Shown here: in pieces, positions 15,322 through 26,200 of the stretch
Layout: each line of letters starts with the position of its first letter
How positions within the stretch are numbered: position 1 is the first letter of the stretch
Assembly: GCA_018350325.1 (NCBI GenBank)
Contig: JAEVLN010000041.1
Coordinates: forward strand, 124,001-188,000
Direction: 5' to 3'
DNA: 64,000 bases
Source of the DNA: Globodera rostochiensis
Lineage: Eukaryota; Nematoda; Chromadorea; Rhabditida; Heteroderidae
Translations under genes and position numbers: made by a program
The notes under the pieces: generated by a model
Database searches by the model: none
What the model was told of the DNA's origin: nothing
What the model saw: only the letters and a program-made list of their open reading frames with translations

Positions 15322-16787
15322 ATGGATGACATTGTGTCCATAGAATCGGTTCAACCGATTGATCAACTCAGCTTCTGGTGCTTGACGTTGTCCACCATGC
15401 TCAAGCTGGTCGCCATGGGAGTGACGCTGTTCACTTTGCCCTTCAATGAATGGATTTTGCTGCAGAGGCCCCAATTTGACAATGTGAAAATAATTGTAGG
15501 TGCCGTGCCGTTGGCTGTAGGTCATTGTGCTTTTACACAACAGAGGGGCATTTCTGGCAGTGATTGCGTGTCGGAACAAAAAGGGGCGACGACGGACCCT
15601 GCGGGGGCTACCCGATGTGTGCATTGGTCCGACTCTGCGCTCGAGAGGGACAGTTTTTGGGCCAGGGAGGGACTTGGCGATGTCCGAATGGAAATGCCCG
15701 GGACAGGTGACGGCTTGGTCAGGAGAATTTTAAGCCAAAAAACATTCCTCAATTACCTTTTATCCGCAAAATCAAAAAAATTGTTTTTTCCAAATTATTC
15801 TTCGACGTGTCGCCGTCGAATATGAAACTTTAATGTGTTCCGTAGTTTGGGCCTTTTGTTCAGTTCATCGGGCTCTGTTTTCTCTCGTTCTGCTCCAACT
15901 TTTCCTATTTCTGCTCGACTTGGGCGCCACTCTGGTGATGTGTTGCCGATACAAATTACAAAAAGGCGTTTCAACGGCTGAAAAGAGAGTTTCGCTGAGT
16001 CTTTCCGTCGCTATTCGTAAGTGCCGCCCAGGGCTGGACGTGATTAAAACAAAATCCGTGATCAGTGTGATCACGTCAGAACAGAACAGAGCACATCCCT
16101 GGTGAAGACTAGCCTCCGGTAAAATAAAATTTGGGGAATGGCATTTAAAATTTAACCGGGAAGGAAATCCCGAACAAGATTCTCGTAAAACCCATTGAGT
16201 AACACACGTTATATTTCCGGTGATTAACAGTTGGAAAGTTGTAGAGCAGGTGGCGTTATAAAATATAATTTCCAAATATTCGTTTCGATATTTTATTGTT
16301 TTATTAATCCATACTTCAACACCAATCACGGATCAAAATCACGGATTATTTCAAAAAATCCTGATCACAGACCCTCAAAAAGGCCGTGATTGGCGTGATC
16401 CGTGATTACGTCCAGCCCTGGTGCCGCCGTCCTTTTGGTGATTGTCCATCTTTAGTGTGCGTTTATCTCGGCGTCATTATCAGCGTGACTTCAGCCAATG
16501 GCCGCTTTACACACTCTCGACCTCAATTTGAGGTTCCCTCCCCCTCCCGAGAAATGAATTTGCATCTTTTGCAGAGTTCCCTTGGCGTCGCCTTCAAGCT
16601 GTACTTTGGCATGGCTCTTCTCTACTCAGTTGGCTGTGCCCTGACACATTTTTCCCGACTAATGGCACTCCGGCAAGCGGGGGAAAGCATTTGGAAAGGC
16701 TTTGAATGTGCCCGCCGGGGAAGTGGAGAAGAGAGTAATGGGAGGAGGAGGCAAAGGAGGGAAGACGAGGAAGTCCGTTTGGAGTGA
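15322..16787 (+). CDS. Unknown multi-pass membrane protein
   Basis: Proposed start MDDIVSIESVQ at 15322. The first exon holds hydrophobic segment LSFWCLTLSTMLKLVAMGV. The next (from about 15518) reads VIVLLHNRGAFLAVIACRN and then a basic, Cys-containing loop. A third (about 15828-16015) holds ALFSLVLLQLFLFLLDLGA. The last (about 16456-16787) holds LVCVYLGVIISVTSA and VAFKLYFGMALLYSVGCALT and ends in an Arg/Glu-rich tail. Four or five membrane segments are therefore likely. The third intron carries a hAT-like element at 16029-16420. I do not recognise the family, and the exon joins in the first half are uncertain. Confidence 0.45.
16029..16420. mobile_element. 392-bp nonautonomous hAT-like MITE, target duplication GTGCCGCC
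   Basis: Perfect 8-base flanks GTGCCGCC (16021-16028 and 16421-16428). Terminal inverted repeats are CAGGGCTGGACGTGATTA and its complement, with CAGGG...CCCTG ends typical of hAT elements. It is inserted six bases after a splice donor of the 15322-16787 gene, so the intron absorbs it. Confidence 0.92.
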
Positions 16788-16935
16788 GCAGGACATTTCA
16801 TTTGGAAGTATGGATAACGAAGGGTAATTATGTAATTATCCCTCTGATGTTAATCTCACAGAGATCTCCCGTTTTATCGGCACTTTTTGAAGTTTTATTG
16901 TTTCTACTCATAAAACTCTTTCATCTTTTCCGAGA

Positions 16936-19709
16936 TCACAGAAATATTGTTTCTCCAAGAATGGTCTCTGTCGGCGAATTGGCTTTGCATTTCTTTTCCC
17001 CCCGCTGACGGTTTTCTTCATTTTCTTCGCAAATGTACGTCTCCATCTTGTTGGAAACTGATCCGTTGATGGCAATTGCGTTTGGTTGTGGCATGTCAAG
17101 CAAAGGCTCGGACAGAAGAGAAAAGGAGGAGTCGGTGCTTGACCGATGTCTCGGTTGTAAAGGACGTTTGGTCAGCGGAGCTTTGGATGCTTTGTCTAAT
17201 GACGGGTCGGTGGAACGCCGAACGGTTGTAAAAAGTGTGTTCATCTCGAAGGCACCTCCGCCCATTCGTCTGCTTTTGATCCGGTCGGCATCGGCACAAC
17301 TCTTTCGACGATAGAACAGCATCCAGAAGGTATCGCGGAAAGAGCTGGACATGAAGCAGTAAATGCCAAAATTGATCGGGTAGGTGGCCTGACAAAGTGA
17401 TACTACGGTAGGGGGAGGGTCGTGGGATATACGGTAGACTGACCATGACGAGCATGTTGTTGACAAGAAGGAAAGTGACCGGGAAAAGACCCTCCAGAAA
17501 GCGGTTGCTCAGTCCCAAAGTGTTGTAGACCTGAGGGGATCTGGAGATGGTCAGACAGAAGGGCAACAAACACAAAGCATGGCCATGAACAGGGCGGTGG
17601 GCAGGTTGACGATAAGGAAGATGGAGACGATGATCACCTTTGACGAACTTTTTATATGATCTATAAGCATGGCCCAATCATAATCTGAGCTTGACACAAT
17701 GCACGCCACCTAAGGCTTGGTCCGGAACACGACGGAATGCGCCGGACCATTAAGTCAAGACAGACCACACTCGCATTTAATGAATTGCAAGCTTGTGCCT
17801 ACCAGCATAATCGATGTCGAATTGCTGTCCGTCTGACGCTGTGCCTCCCGCGCTCTCTTTTCCCTGAACATTGATTGGATTACTCGCTTTGTTAATTAGC
17901 TGCACCGAAGTGATGATGTCATTAACACTAATTGCGATTGTTAAGAACTCCCCGCCCACCCTCGCATCCCCCCTCCCCCTCCCCCCCTGCTGTGGGGGAA
18001 CCTGAGAAGTCGCTCCTTCCGTCGTTGGGCCTTCCGTATCTTAAAATTGGCGTAAAAATTGTGGAATTGAGAAGCAAATGTTAAAAACAATGAATTAACC
18101 AATTTAATGAGCAAAGCATTTAGGCAAATGAGGAGGAGGGAGGGAAGGAGGATAAAGCCGACAACGCGCGTCCAAAAGTAGGCATTAAAAAAAGTGTTCT
18201 GGCCAACCAATTGGACGATGAAAGTGAAGCCGGACAGACAGCTCCTTAAAAGACAAAGGGATTAACGGGGAAAGGGCGAGACGGAGGCACGGAGACTGAC
18301 GTTGAACGTTAACCAACAAAAGAGGGACCTATTTAATTTGCCTTGGTGGGTTAAAGCGAGACTTCAAAAAGGGGCTTTTGTTAGAATTGCGAAGAAGGGA
18401 GGACCTGACCTGACCAGAAGACGCTTAGGGGGATAGGAAGAGAGGACCTGAGGGGGACCCAATGGCCCGAATCGACGTAGAGAAGGCCCTCGTAGACGGA
18501 GAAGTGGTAGTCAACGCATTTGGGAAGGCCACAAACGATGGAGATGCAAGTGATACAAAAGGTGGCAATGCGAACATTGCGAATGGAACAAATTTGGCGA
18601 GAGTTTAATGGATGCCGGATGGAAAGGTACCTGAGGGGGGGGGGTGATCAAAAGCGAGGGGGTGATGGAGAAGAGGGGGGGGGGGGGAGGGGGGATCGAG
18701 AAGAGAGGGGGGGGGGGGTGATCGAAAGAGGGGAGGGGAGGGGAGGGGTGATCGAAAGAGGGAGGGGGGGGGGGTGATCGAAAGAGGGGAGGGGAGGGGG
18801 AGGTGATCGAAAGAGGGGAGGGGAGGGGGGGGGTGATCGAAAGAGGGGGAGGGGGGGGGGGGTGATCGAAAGAGGGGAGGGGGGGGTGATCCGAAAGAGG
18901 GGGGGGAGGGGGGGGGGGAGGTGATCGAAAGAGGGGAGGGGAGGGGGGGGTGGGTGATCGAAAGAGGGGAGGGGGGGGGGGGGTGATCGAACGAGGGGAG
19001 GGTGGGGGGAGGTGATCGAAAGAGGGGAGGGGAGGGGGGGGGGGGTGATCGAAAGGGGGGGGGGGGGGGTGATCGAAAGAGGTGGGAGGGGTTGATCGCA
19101 AAGAGGGGGGGGGGGTGGGTGATCGAAGGGGGGTGGGGGGGTAATCGAGAAGAGGGGAGGGGGGGGGAGAGAAGAATGGACGGACGGGAGAGGACCTTTG
19201 GCCCGCAAGTAGCACAGTCAACCACATGGCAACTGAATGCAAAATGAATGAGTTCGAGCGCTGGGGGGCGGGGGGAGGCTGAACGAACCGTTGTGGCACA
19301 CGGGCGGAATGGCATCCATTGAGTATTTGTACGCGTAACACCACCACAGCTCCAATTCCTGCTGTTCCCGTTCAAAGTGCCTTCAGAGTCAAATTGATCA
19401 ATTCTCTTCAATTCCACCCACCTCAGTGTGTGGTAGTAAAAATTCCACGGGAGGGGAAACAGTCCCACGCAAAGGTCGGCTATGGCCATATATTTGAGCA
19501 CCAAATTTGTCGGGGACAGCATATGCCGTTGTGAGAGGACCAACGCGACCAACAAATTGGCGACCACAACGAGCAGAACGAGCACAGGGAAAAGCTGAAA
19601 TTGGAAAGGAAACATTTAAATGGAAAAAGAGGAAGAGGGGGAGGGGGGCGATTACATAGCCATAGACGAAATGTTCCAACTGCAGGTACTTGCTGAGACG
19701 GAGGAAGCT
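16936..19709 (-). CDS. Rhodopsin-class neuropeptide GPCR, sex-peptide-receptor/DMSR-like
   Basis: A seven-helix peptide receptor assembled from minus-strand exons. LQLEHFVYGY (about 19690-19660) leads to TM1 LFPVLVLLVVVANLLVALVL and TM2 SPTNLVLKYMAIADLCVG (19590-19450). Next come ELWWCYAYKYSMDAIPPVCH and TM3 SFILHSVAMWLTVLLAGQRY, with QRY in the DRY position (19350-19195). TM4 is IATFCITCISIVCGLPKCVD (about 18560). TM5 is AYFWTRVVGFILLPSLLLIC (about 18180-18120). TM6 is IIVSIFLIVNLPTALFMA (about 17630). TM7 is YPINFGIYCFMSSSFRDTFW (about 17370-17320), followed by a Ser/Thr-rich tail ending at 16936. The HSVAMWLTVLLAGQRY and FGIYCFMSSSFR patterns are those of the nematode sex-peptide-receptor-related and myosuppressin-like receptors. 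The frame shifts across a C run near 19262-19285, which is either an assembly length error or a tiny intron. The N-terminus beyond 19709 is not located. Confidence 0.8.
18630..19180. repeat. Polypurine minisatellite filling a GPCR intron
   Basis: About 20 copies of a 24-32 bp unit of type GGTGATCGAAAGAGGGGAGG, with G runs of varying length. On the gene strand it is pure polypyrimidine apart from the GATC core. It makes up nearly all of the intron between the TM3 and TM4 exons. Confidence 0.9.
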
Positions 19710-20079
19710 AAAAGCAAGTTTAAGACGGATTCAGAGCTTTTGCGTCAGTAGGAAGTGCAAGAAATGTGTAAAGAATTGTAATGCAAAATGCCAAAAGAAT
19801 TAACAAATTTACCAAATTTGGTCAAAGACCGAACAAAGTTTGGGATCAAATTTTGATTTATTAATATTTGTGCGATAATTTGTATTTGCCGGTCTCTAAA
19901 TTTTTAACGGGTTTTCGCTTTTATTTAAACTCGTTTCACTGACGCATTTCCGAGAGACATTAGCTTATTTAATTGACCTCATCTCCCGTTCACAATGACC
20001 CGTGCACGCATCGAAGAAGTACGCTCCGCTGCGGATACAGTCCAGAGCGGATTCGTTGGAGAGGGGACAGTTATTCATC

Positions 20080-20695
20080 GCCTGCCTTTGAAGGAGGGGA
20101 GGGACGGAAGAAGTTCAGTCAAAAGCACAACGAAGAAGCATGGCGGACTTTGAGAGGTAGGGGGGAGGGACGGAAGAAGTTCAGTCAAAAGCACAACGAA
20201 GAAGCATGGCGGACTTTGAGAGGTAGGGGGGAGGGACGGAAGAAGTTCAGTCAAAAGCACAACGAAGAAGCATGGCGGACTTTGAGAGGTAGGGGAGGAG
20301 GGGACGGGAAGAAGTTCAGTTCAAAAAGCACAACGAAGAAAGCATGGCGGACTTTGAGAGGTAAGGGGGGAGGGACGGAAAGAAGTTTCATGTCAAAAGC
20401 ACAACGAAGAAGCATGGCGGACTGTTGAGAAGGTAAGGGGGTAGGGACGGAAGAAGTTCAGTCAAAAGCACCACGAAGATAGGCATTGCGGACTTTGAGA
20501 GGTAGGGGGGCGAGGACGGAAGAAGTTTCAGTCAAAGCACAACGAGAAAGATGGCGGAGCCTTTGAGAGGTAGGGGGGAGGGACGGAAGAAGTTCAGTCA
20601 AAAGCACAACGAAGAAGCATGGCGGACTTTGAGAGGTAGGGGGGAGGGACGGAAGAAGTTCAGTCAAAAGCACAACGAAGAAGCATGGCGGCTGC
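20080..20695. repeat. 66-bp minisatellite, about 9 copies
   Basis: Tandem units with core AAGAAGTTCAGTCAAAAGCA followed by CACAACGAAGAAGCATGGCG. Most copies differ by only one or two small indels. The unit length is a multiple of three, so frames stay open, but the translations are simple repeats without other coding support. Confidence 0.92.
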
Positions 20696-20699
20696 GGGA

Positions 20700-23270
20700 C
20701 GGACGGAGTGGAGGATGAAGAGGATGAAACGATGAAAATGGATTTTGTTTGGATGGAAGGGAAACGTAAAAGCCTCAGAAAGAGGCAACTTTGGGGACAG
20801 AAATGAATGAATAATTTAGTTAATGAGAAACACAGCGGCACAAAGGCATTGGATAACCAAAGTGGGCCAATTCAAATTCAAAAAGGGCAAGAAGCGTGAG
20901 CATGTGAAGAGAATTCACAAATCCCCGCGGCCCCCGGAGGGATTAACCCGTCGCCTGACAAATGGGGGGTTTTCCAAGCAAAAACGTCTTCATCATTAAC
21001 TACCCAATTCGAACAGCAAAAGGCACCGTCAGTTGAAAAAAAGAAGGGCGTCGAGTACCGACGGAGAGCACTAACAATGCGATGACCCTCACTTCTTCCG
21101 GCTTCATCATCCCCTCCCCCCCCCCTCTCCTTCCCCCGCCCCTCCCCCCTCCCCTCCCCTCTCCCCTCCCCCCCCCCCTCTGCCTTCTCCCGCCCCTCCC
21201 CCTCCCCTCCCCTCTCCCCCCCCCCTCTCCTTCTCCCCGCCCCTCCCCTCCCCCCCCCCTCTCCTTCCCCCGCCCCTCCCCCCTCCCCTCCCCTTTCCCC
21301 CCCCCTCTCCTTCCCCCGCCCCTCCCCCCTCCCCTCCCCTCCCCCCGCCCTCCCACTCCGCCCTTTCCTCCGCCAATTTGGGCACGTAACAGCAGCAGAA
21401 GAGGATGACGCTGATAGGATTAGGCAAAATTGAGTGGGGATGGATTCGGAAAAGGAGACTGAAATGGAAGGGGGGGGGGAGGCGAAACGAGGAGAGTGAA
21501 GTCGAAAGAGGAAGAAATGGGGCGACATTTGAGAGTATCGGCCACGGCCAAGGAGGACCCCCCCCCCCCCCTCCCCTCCCCAAACCGGTAGGCATTTGCT
21601 TCACGCCCCCCGCCCCCAACTTTCTTAAGGCACATCCATTTGCCGCTACAGCGGAATTAATTCGGCGCGGAAATTACCCTATTCGATGGGGGGGGGGGGA
21701 AGCAAAAGTTGTCAGTCCGTCAGCCCATCCGTTCCTTTTCTCTTTACTCAACGCCAACTCGAAAAAGGAATATACAAAAGGATGAACGGATGGATTGAAT
21801 GTGCCGGAATGGCCCGGCAAATGGAGGGGAGAGCAAAGGTTTGTGAAATTGATGAATTTGAGAGGGGAAGGAAACTCGAGAGGGCGCCGAAGCCGAGAGA
21901 ATGGATGGTCGGGAATGAATTCTGATGGGAGGACCCAAGGCAAGCATGGCACAGTGGGAGGCGGGGAGACGGCGAAGCGGGGAGGGCGGGGGAAGCGGGG
22001 GAGGGGGGGGGGCAATGGATGCAAAAATTGCGCAAAACGAAAATGGAACAACGAGCACGTTCCCCTGTCATCGCAAATTATTATTGCCACACCAGCAGAA
22101 GAGGAAGATATCCCCCCCCCCCCATTTGCCTTTCTTTTTCTTTTTTGCGTTTGACCAAAAGCGGCCAATAAAATTGCCTTTGGTGCCTTTCGACATCAAA
22201 TGAAAAGGGAAAATTGCTTTTGGATTGGCACTCCTTTTGACTTCGGGAGATAGTGCTTGGCACATTTTGAGGGTCGCGGGGAAGCGGCCGCCCCAGGGGG
22301 AGCAATTACCGATGGGGCGGGGGAGGGGGGAGGGATGGTTTGGATTGGTAGATGAGATGATAAGGCGGGGGGGGGAGGATAAGAAGAAGCATTAATGCAT
22401 GTGAATGTGAAGTTGAGCGAGGGAATTCATTGGGGGAAAGGAGAGCATCGATCGCGAGAAGAAGCAAAGTAATTGGGCAAATGTGCTGAAAATTGGGAGA
22501 AGTTTGAGTTTACCTTTGAAATGAGTCTGATCAGATCACTCTTCTTCCGTCTCGATGTCCTATCCTTATTTGTTAGCTTACAAATTAGCGTTTTATGACT
22601 TCTTCATGCAAATTGCCAATTAGAGGAACAAACTCACACCAAAGGCCAAGCGTCTGCCTACGAAACTAATTAAAAAAAGAAATTTAAATTCCCATAAATT
22701 CCTTCTCCAGAGGTCGGCCGCATGCTTTTGAGAATTCGCCCTCCTCCGTGTCCTGGTCCGCGTACCAATTTGACCAGAAACAATGGCAATTTATGCTGCC
22801 ATTTTGACCTTTCCGAGAAAATGGACCAGTTCCAACATGGCACGGAGCAGTCAAAGCTTTGCGATTGGACAATGTTTAAAAAAAGTATTGGCCAAACAAA
22901 TAAAAAACTCGAAAAAATGGCCTGAGGTTTTTTTCTGCTGCTGGTCATAACTTTGTTCTGCTTATTAATTGCTCTGTTGCCAGTGGCAAAAGCTGTTTTT
23001 GAAAAGTGGGACAACTCGACTTTGGCCTTGAGCCGTTTATTTAAGAAGAATCTATTGACACTAATTATAAAAAAGAACAGCGAAATAGTTTTCATAGGAT
23101 GTGCTAAATGCTGAAGCAATTTCTAATTTGATTGAAGGATTATTTACAATTAGGCAAATTGAGGGGCATAACCGGTGCATTACTTTACTTAATGTGGCAG
23201 GGACATTCTGTAAGGGTAAGGAGGTCGGGTTGGGCCCCGTTTTGATCAGAGAAGTCCGGTCCGATCATTC
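20700..23270. other. Intergenic simple-sequence DNA
   Basis: Includes a C-rich tandem block at about 21105-21350 (units of CCCCTCTCCTTCCCCCGCCC type) and several G runs at 21680-22020. The remaining sequence, 22480-23270, is AT-richer and probably includes the 3' flank of the ankyrin gene. I see no credible gene. Confidence 0.5.
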
Positions 23271-23273
23271 ATT

Positions 23274-26200
23274 TCATCGTGCCGTCGCCCCGCAAGTGAT
23301 CAGTGCCAAGCACATTTGGCTCTTCAGGGCTTCGTCCGCACCGTCGCCCATCCCTTTCAAAGTGCCCATCGGCGTCTCCCCGCAAAAGTCTGGCTGGTTG
23401 ACCAACTCGGCCATTCTCTGTTCGTCCACATTTGAGCGAAGAAGCTTAAAGGGCGACGTCACATTCATTCCGACAGCAACAAAAAGCCATTTCAACCTCT
23501 ATAAGCCGAACATCTTTCTTTTCCACCGCGAAATGCACCAAAGTCTTTCCGCTGGTAGCGTCGGCCAATCCAACATCGGCCCCGGAACGGATCAGAGCTT
23601 CGATTGTGCCAAAATTGCATATTTGCCTCTGAGTCGCCTCATCCCGTAAAGCGTGGTTTTTGAACGCATTCAACAACGGGGTAAGACCCTGGAAAGGAAA
23701 GTATAAAAGAGGAAGATTTCAGGCTAAACCCTTCACTTACCATTCCGTTCTGAGCGTTCAACGCAATGGAAGAATGAGCGCAGAGAATATTCACGATGGC
23801 TGTCTGAAAGGCAATTTGAAACGATGTCTTAAAGTCTGAAATTGTAAGTCCCTGTGACCAGGCCCGTAGCCAGAAATTTTTTTCGGGGGGGGGGGGGGGG
23901 GGAGGCAGTTCTTAGGGGTGTATTTTTCCCATGTTTTAATCAGTGGACAATCCCGGGTCTGTAACTCTTCAGGGAATGGTTGCCCAACACAAATTTTTTG
24001 GATTCTTACTTTGCCGACTGAGAGGAGTCGATTGATATATATTCGTTCGATTTTGAGTGTGGGCCCTATGATACATATTTTCCGAATGAAACTCAAGAGA
24101 CCAATTTAAGGAAGTGAAGGAACTCTAACCCCCCCCCCCCCAACTCCGACCAGTCCCATGTGCAGCAGCTACCCCCCCCCCAACTCCGACCAGTCCATGT
24201 GCACAGCTACCCCCCCCCCCCCCAACTCCGACCAGTCCATGGTCAGCAGCTACCCCCCCCCCCCCCCCAACGCCGACCAGTCCATGTGCATCACTGAACC
24301 CCCCCCCCCCCCCCCCAACTCCGACCCAGTCCAGTGTGCAGCAGCTAACCCCTCCCACCCCAACTCCGACCAGTCCATGGGCAGCAGCTAACCCCTCCCC
24401 GCCCCCCCCCAACTCCTACCAGTCCATGTGCAGCAGCTAACCCCCCCGCCCCAACTCCGACCAGTCCATGTGCAGCAGCTACCCATCCCCCCCCCCAACG
24501 CCGGACCAGTTCCATGTGAAGCAGCTACCACCCCCCCCCCCAACTCCTACCAGTCCAATGTGCAGCATCTACCCCCCCCCCAACTCCACCAGTCCATGTG
24601 CAGCATCTACCCCCCCCCCAACTCCGACCATCCCATGGCAGCAGCTACCCCCCCCCCCAACTCCGACCAGTCCATGTGCAGCAGCTACCCCCCCCCCCCA
24701 ACTCCGACCAGTCCATGTGCAGCAGCTACCCCTCCCCCCCCCCAACTCCGACCAGTCCATGTGTCAGCAGCTAACCCCCCCCCAACTCCGACCAGTCCAT
24801 GTGCCACTAACCCCCCCCCCCCCAACTCCGACCAGTCCATGTGCAGCAGCTAACCCCCCCCCCCCCAACCTCCGACCAGTCCATGTGCAGCAGCCTACCC
24901 CCCCCCTCCCCCCCCCAACTCCGACCAGTCCATGTGCAGCAGCTAACCCCCCGCCCCCCCCAACTCCGACCATTCCATGTGCAGCAAGCTACCCCCCCGC
25001 GCCCAACCTTCCGACCAGTCCATGTGCAGCCAGCTACCCCCCCCCCAAACTCCGACCAGTCCATGTGCATCATCTAACCACTCCCCCGGCCCCCCAACTC
25101 CGACCGTCCATGTTGCAGCAGCTACACCCCCCCCCAAACGCCCGACCAGTCCATGTGCAGCAGCTAACCCCTCCCCCCCCCCAACTTCCGACCAGTACCA
25201 TGGTGCAGACAGCTACCCCCCCCCCAACTCCGACCATCCATGTGCAGCAGCTAACCCCCCCCCCCAACTCCGACCAGTCTATGTGCAGCAGCTAGCCCCC
25301 CCCCCAACTCCGACCAGTCCATGTGCAGCAGCTACCCCCCCCCCAACTCCGACCAGTCCCATGTGCAGCAGTACCCCCCCCCCAACTCCGACCGATCCAT
25401 GTGCAGCAGCTAACCCCCCCCCCAACTCCGACCAGTCCATGTGCAGCAGCTAACCCCGTCCCCTCCCACCCCCAACTCCGACCAGTCCATGTGCAGCATC
25501 TAACCCCCCCGCGCCCAACTCCGACCAGTCCATGTGCAGCAGCTACCCCCCCCCCCCAACTCCGACCAGTCCATGTGCAGCAGCTAACCGCCCCCCCCCC
25601 AACTCCGACCAGTCCATGTTCAGCAGCTACCCCCCCCCGCAACTCCAGTACCAGTCCATGTGCAGCAGCTAAACCCCCCCCCCCCAACTCCGTACCAGTC
25701 CATGGTGCAGCAGCTAACCCCCCCCCCCCAACTCCGAACCATCCATGTGCAGCAGCTAACGCCCCCCCCCAACGCCGACGCAGTCCATGTGCAGCAGCTA
25801 ACAGCCCTCCCCCCCCCAACTACCGACCAGTCCAATGTGCAGCAGCTACCACCCCCCCCCCAACCTCCGACAGTCCATGTGCAGCAGCTAACCACCCCCC
25901 CCCCCCAACTCCGACCAGTGCCATGTGCAGAGCAGCTAACCCCTCCCCCCCCCAACTCCCGACCATCCATGTGTAGCAGCAGCTACCCCCCCCCCCCAAC
26001 TCCGACCAGTCCATGTGGCAGGCAGCTAACCCCTCCCCCCCCCAACTCCGAACCAGTCCTGTGCAGGCAGCCTAACCCCCCCCCCCCAACTCCGACAGTC
26101 CAGGTGCAGCAGCTACCCCCCCCCCCCAACATCCGACCAGTCCATGTGCAGCAGCTAACCCCTCCCCCCCCCCAACTCCGACCAGTCCATGTGCAGCAGC

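Noticed and set aside
18605..19347. Long Pro-rich minus-strand frames continuing from GPCR exons
   Set aside because: The frame runs out of the TM2 exon or the TM3 exon into the polypyrimidine intron. Proper exons on both sides join in frame without it.
20878..21619. Arg/Gly-rich minus-strand frames
   Set aside because: They are low-complexity readings of a C-rich tandem block. Three overlapping frames are all open, as expected from base composition.
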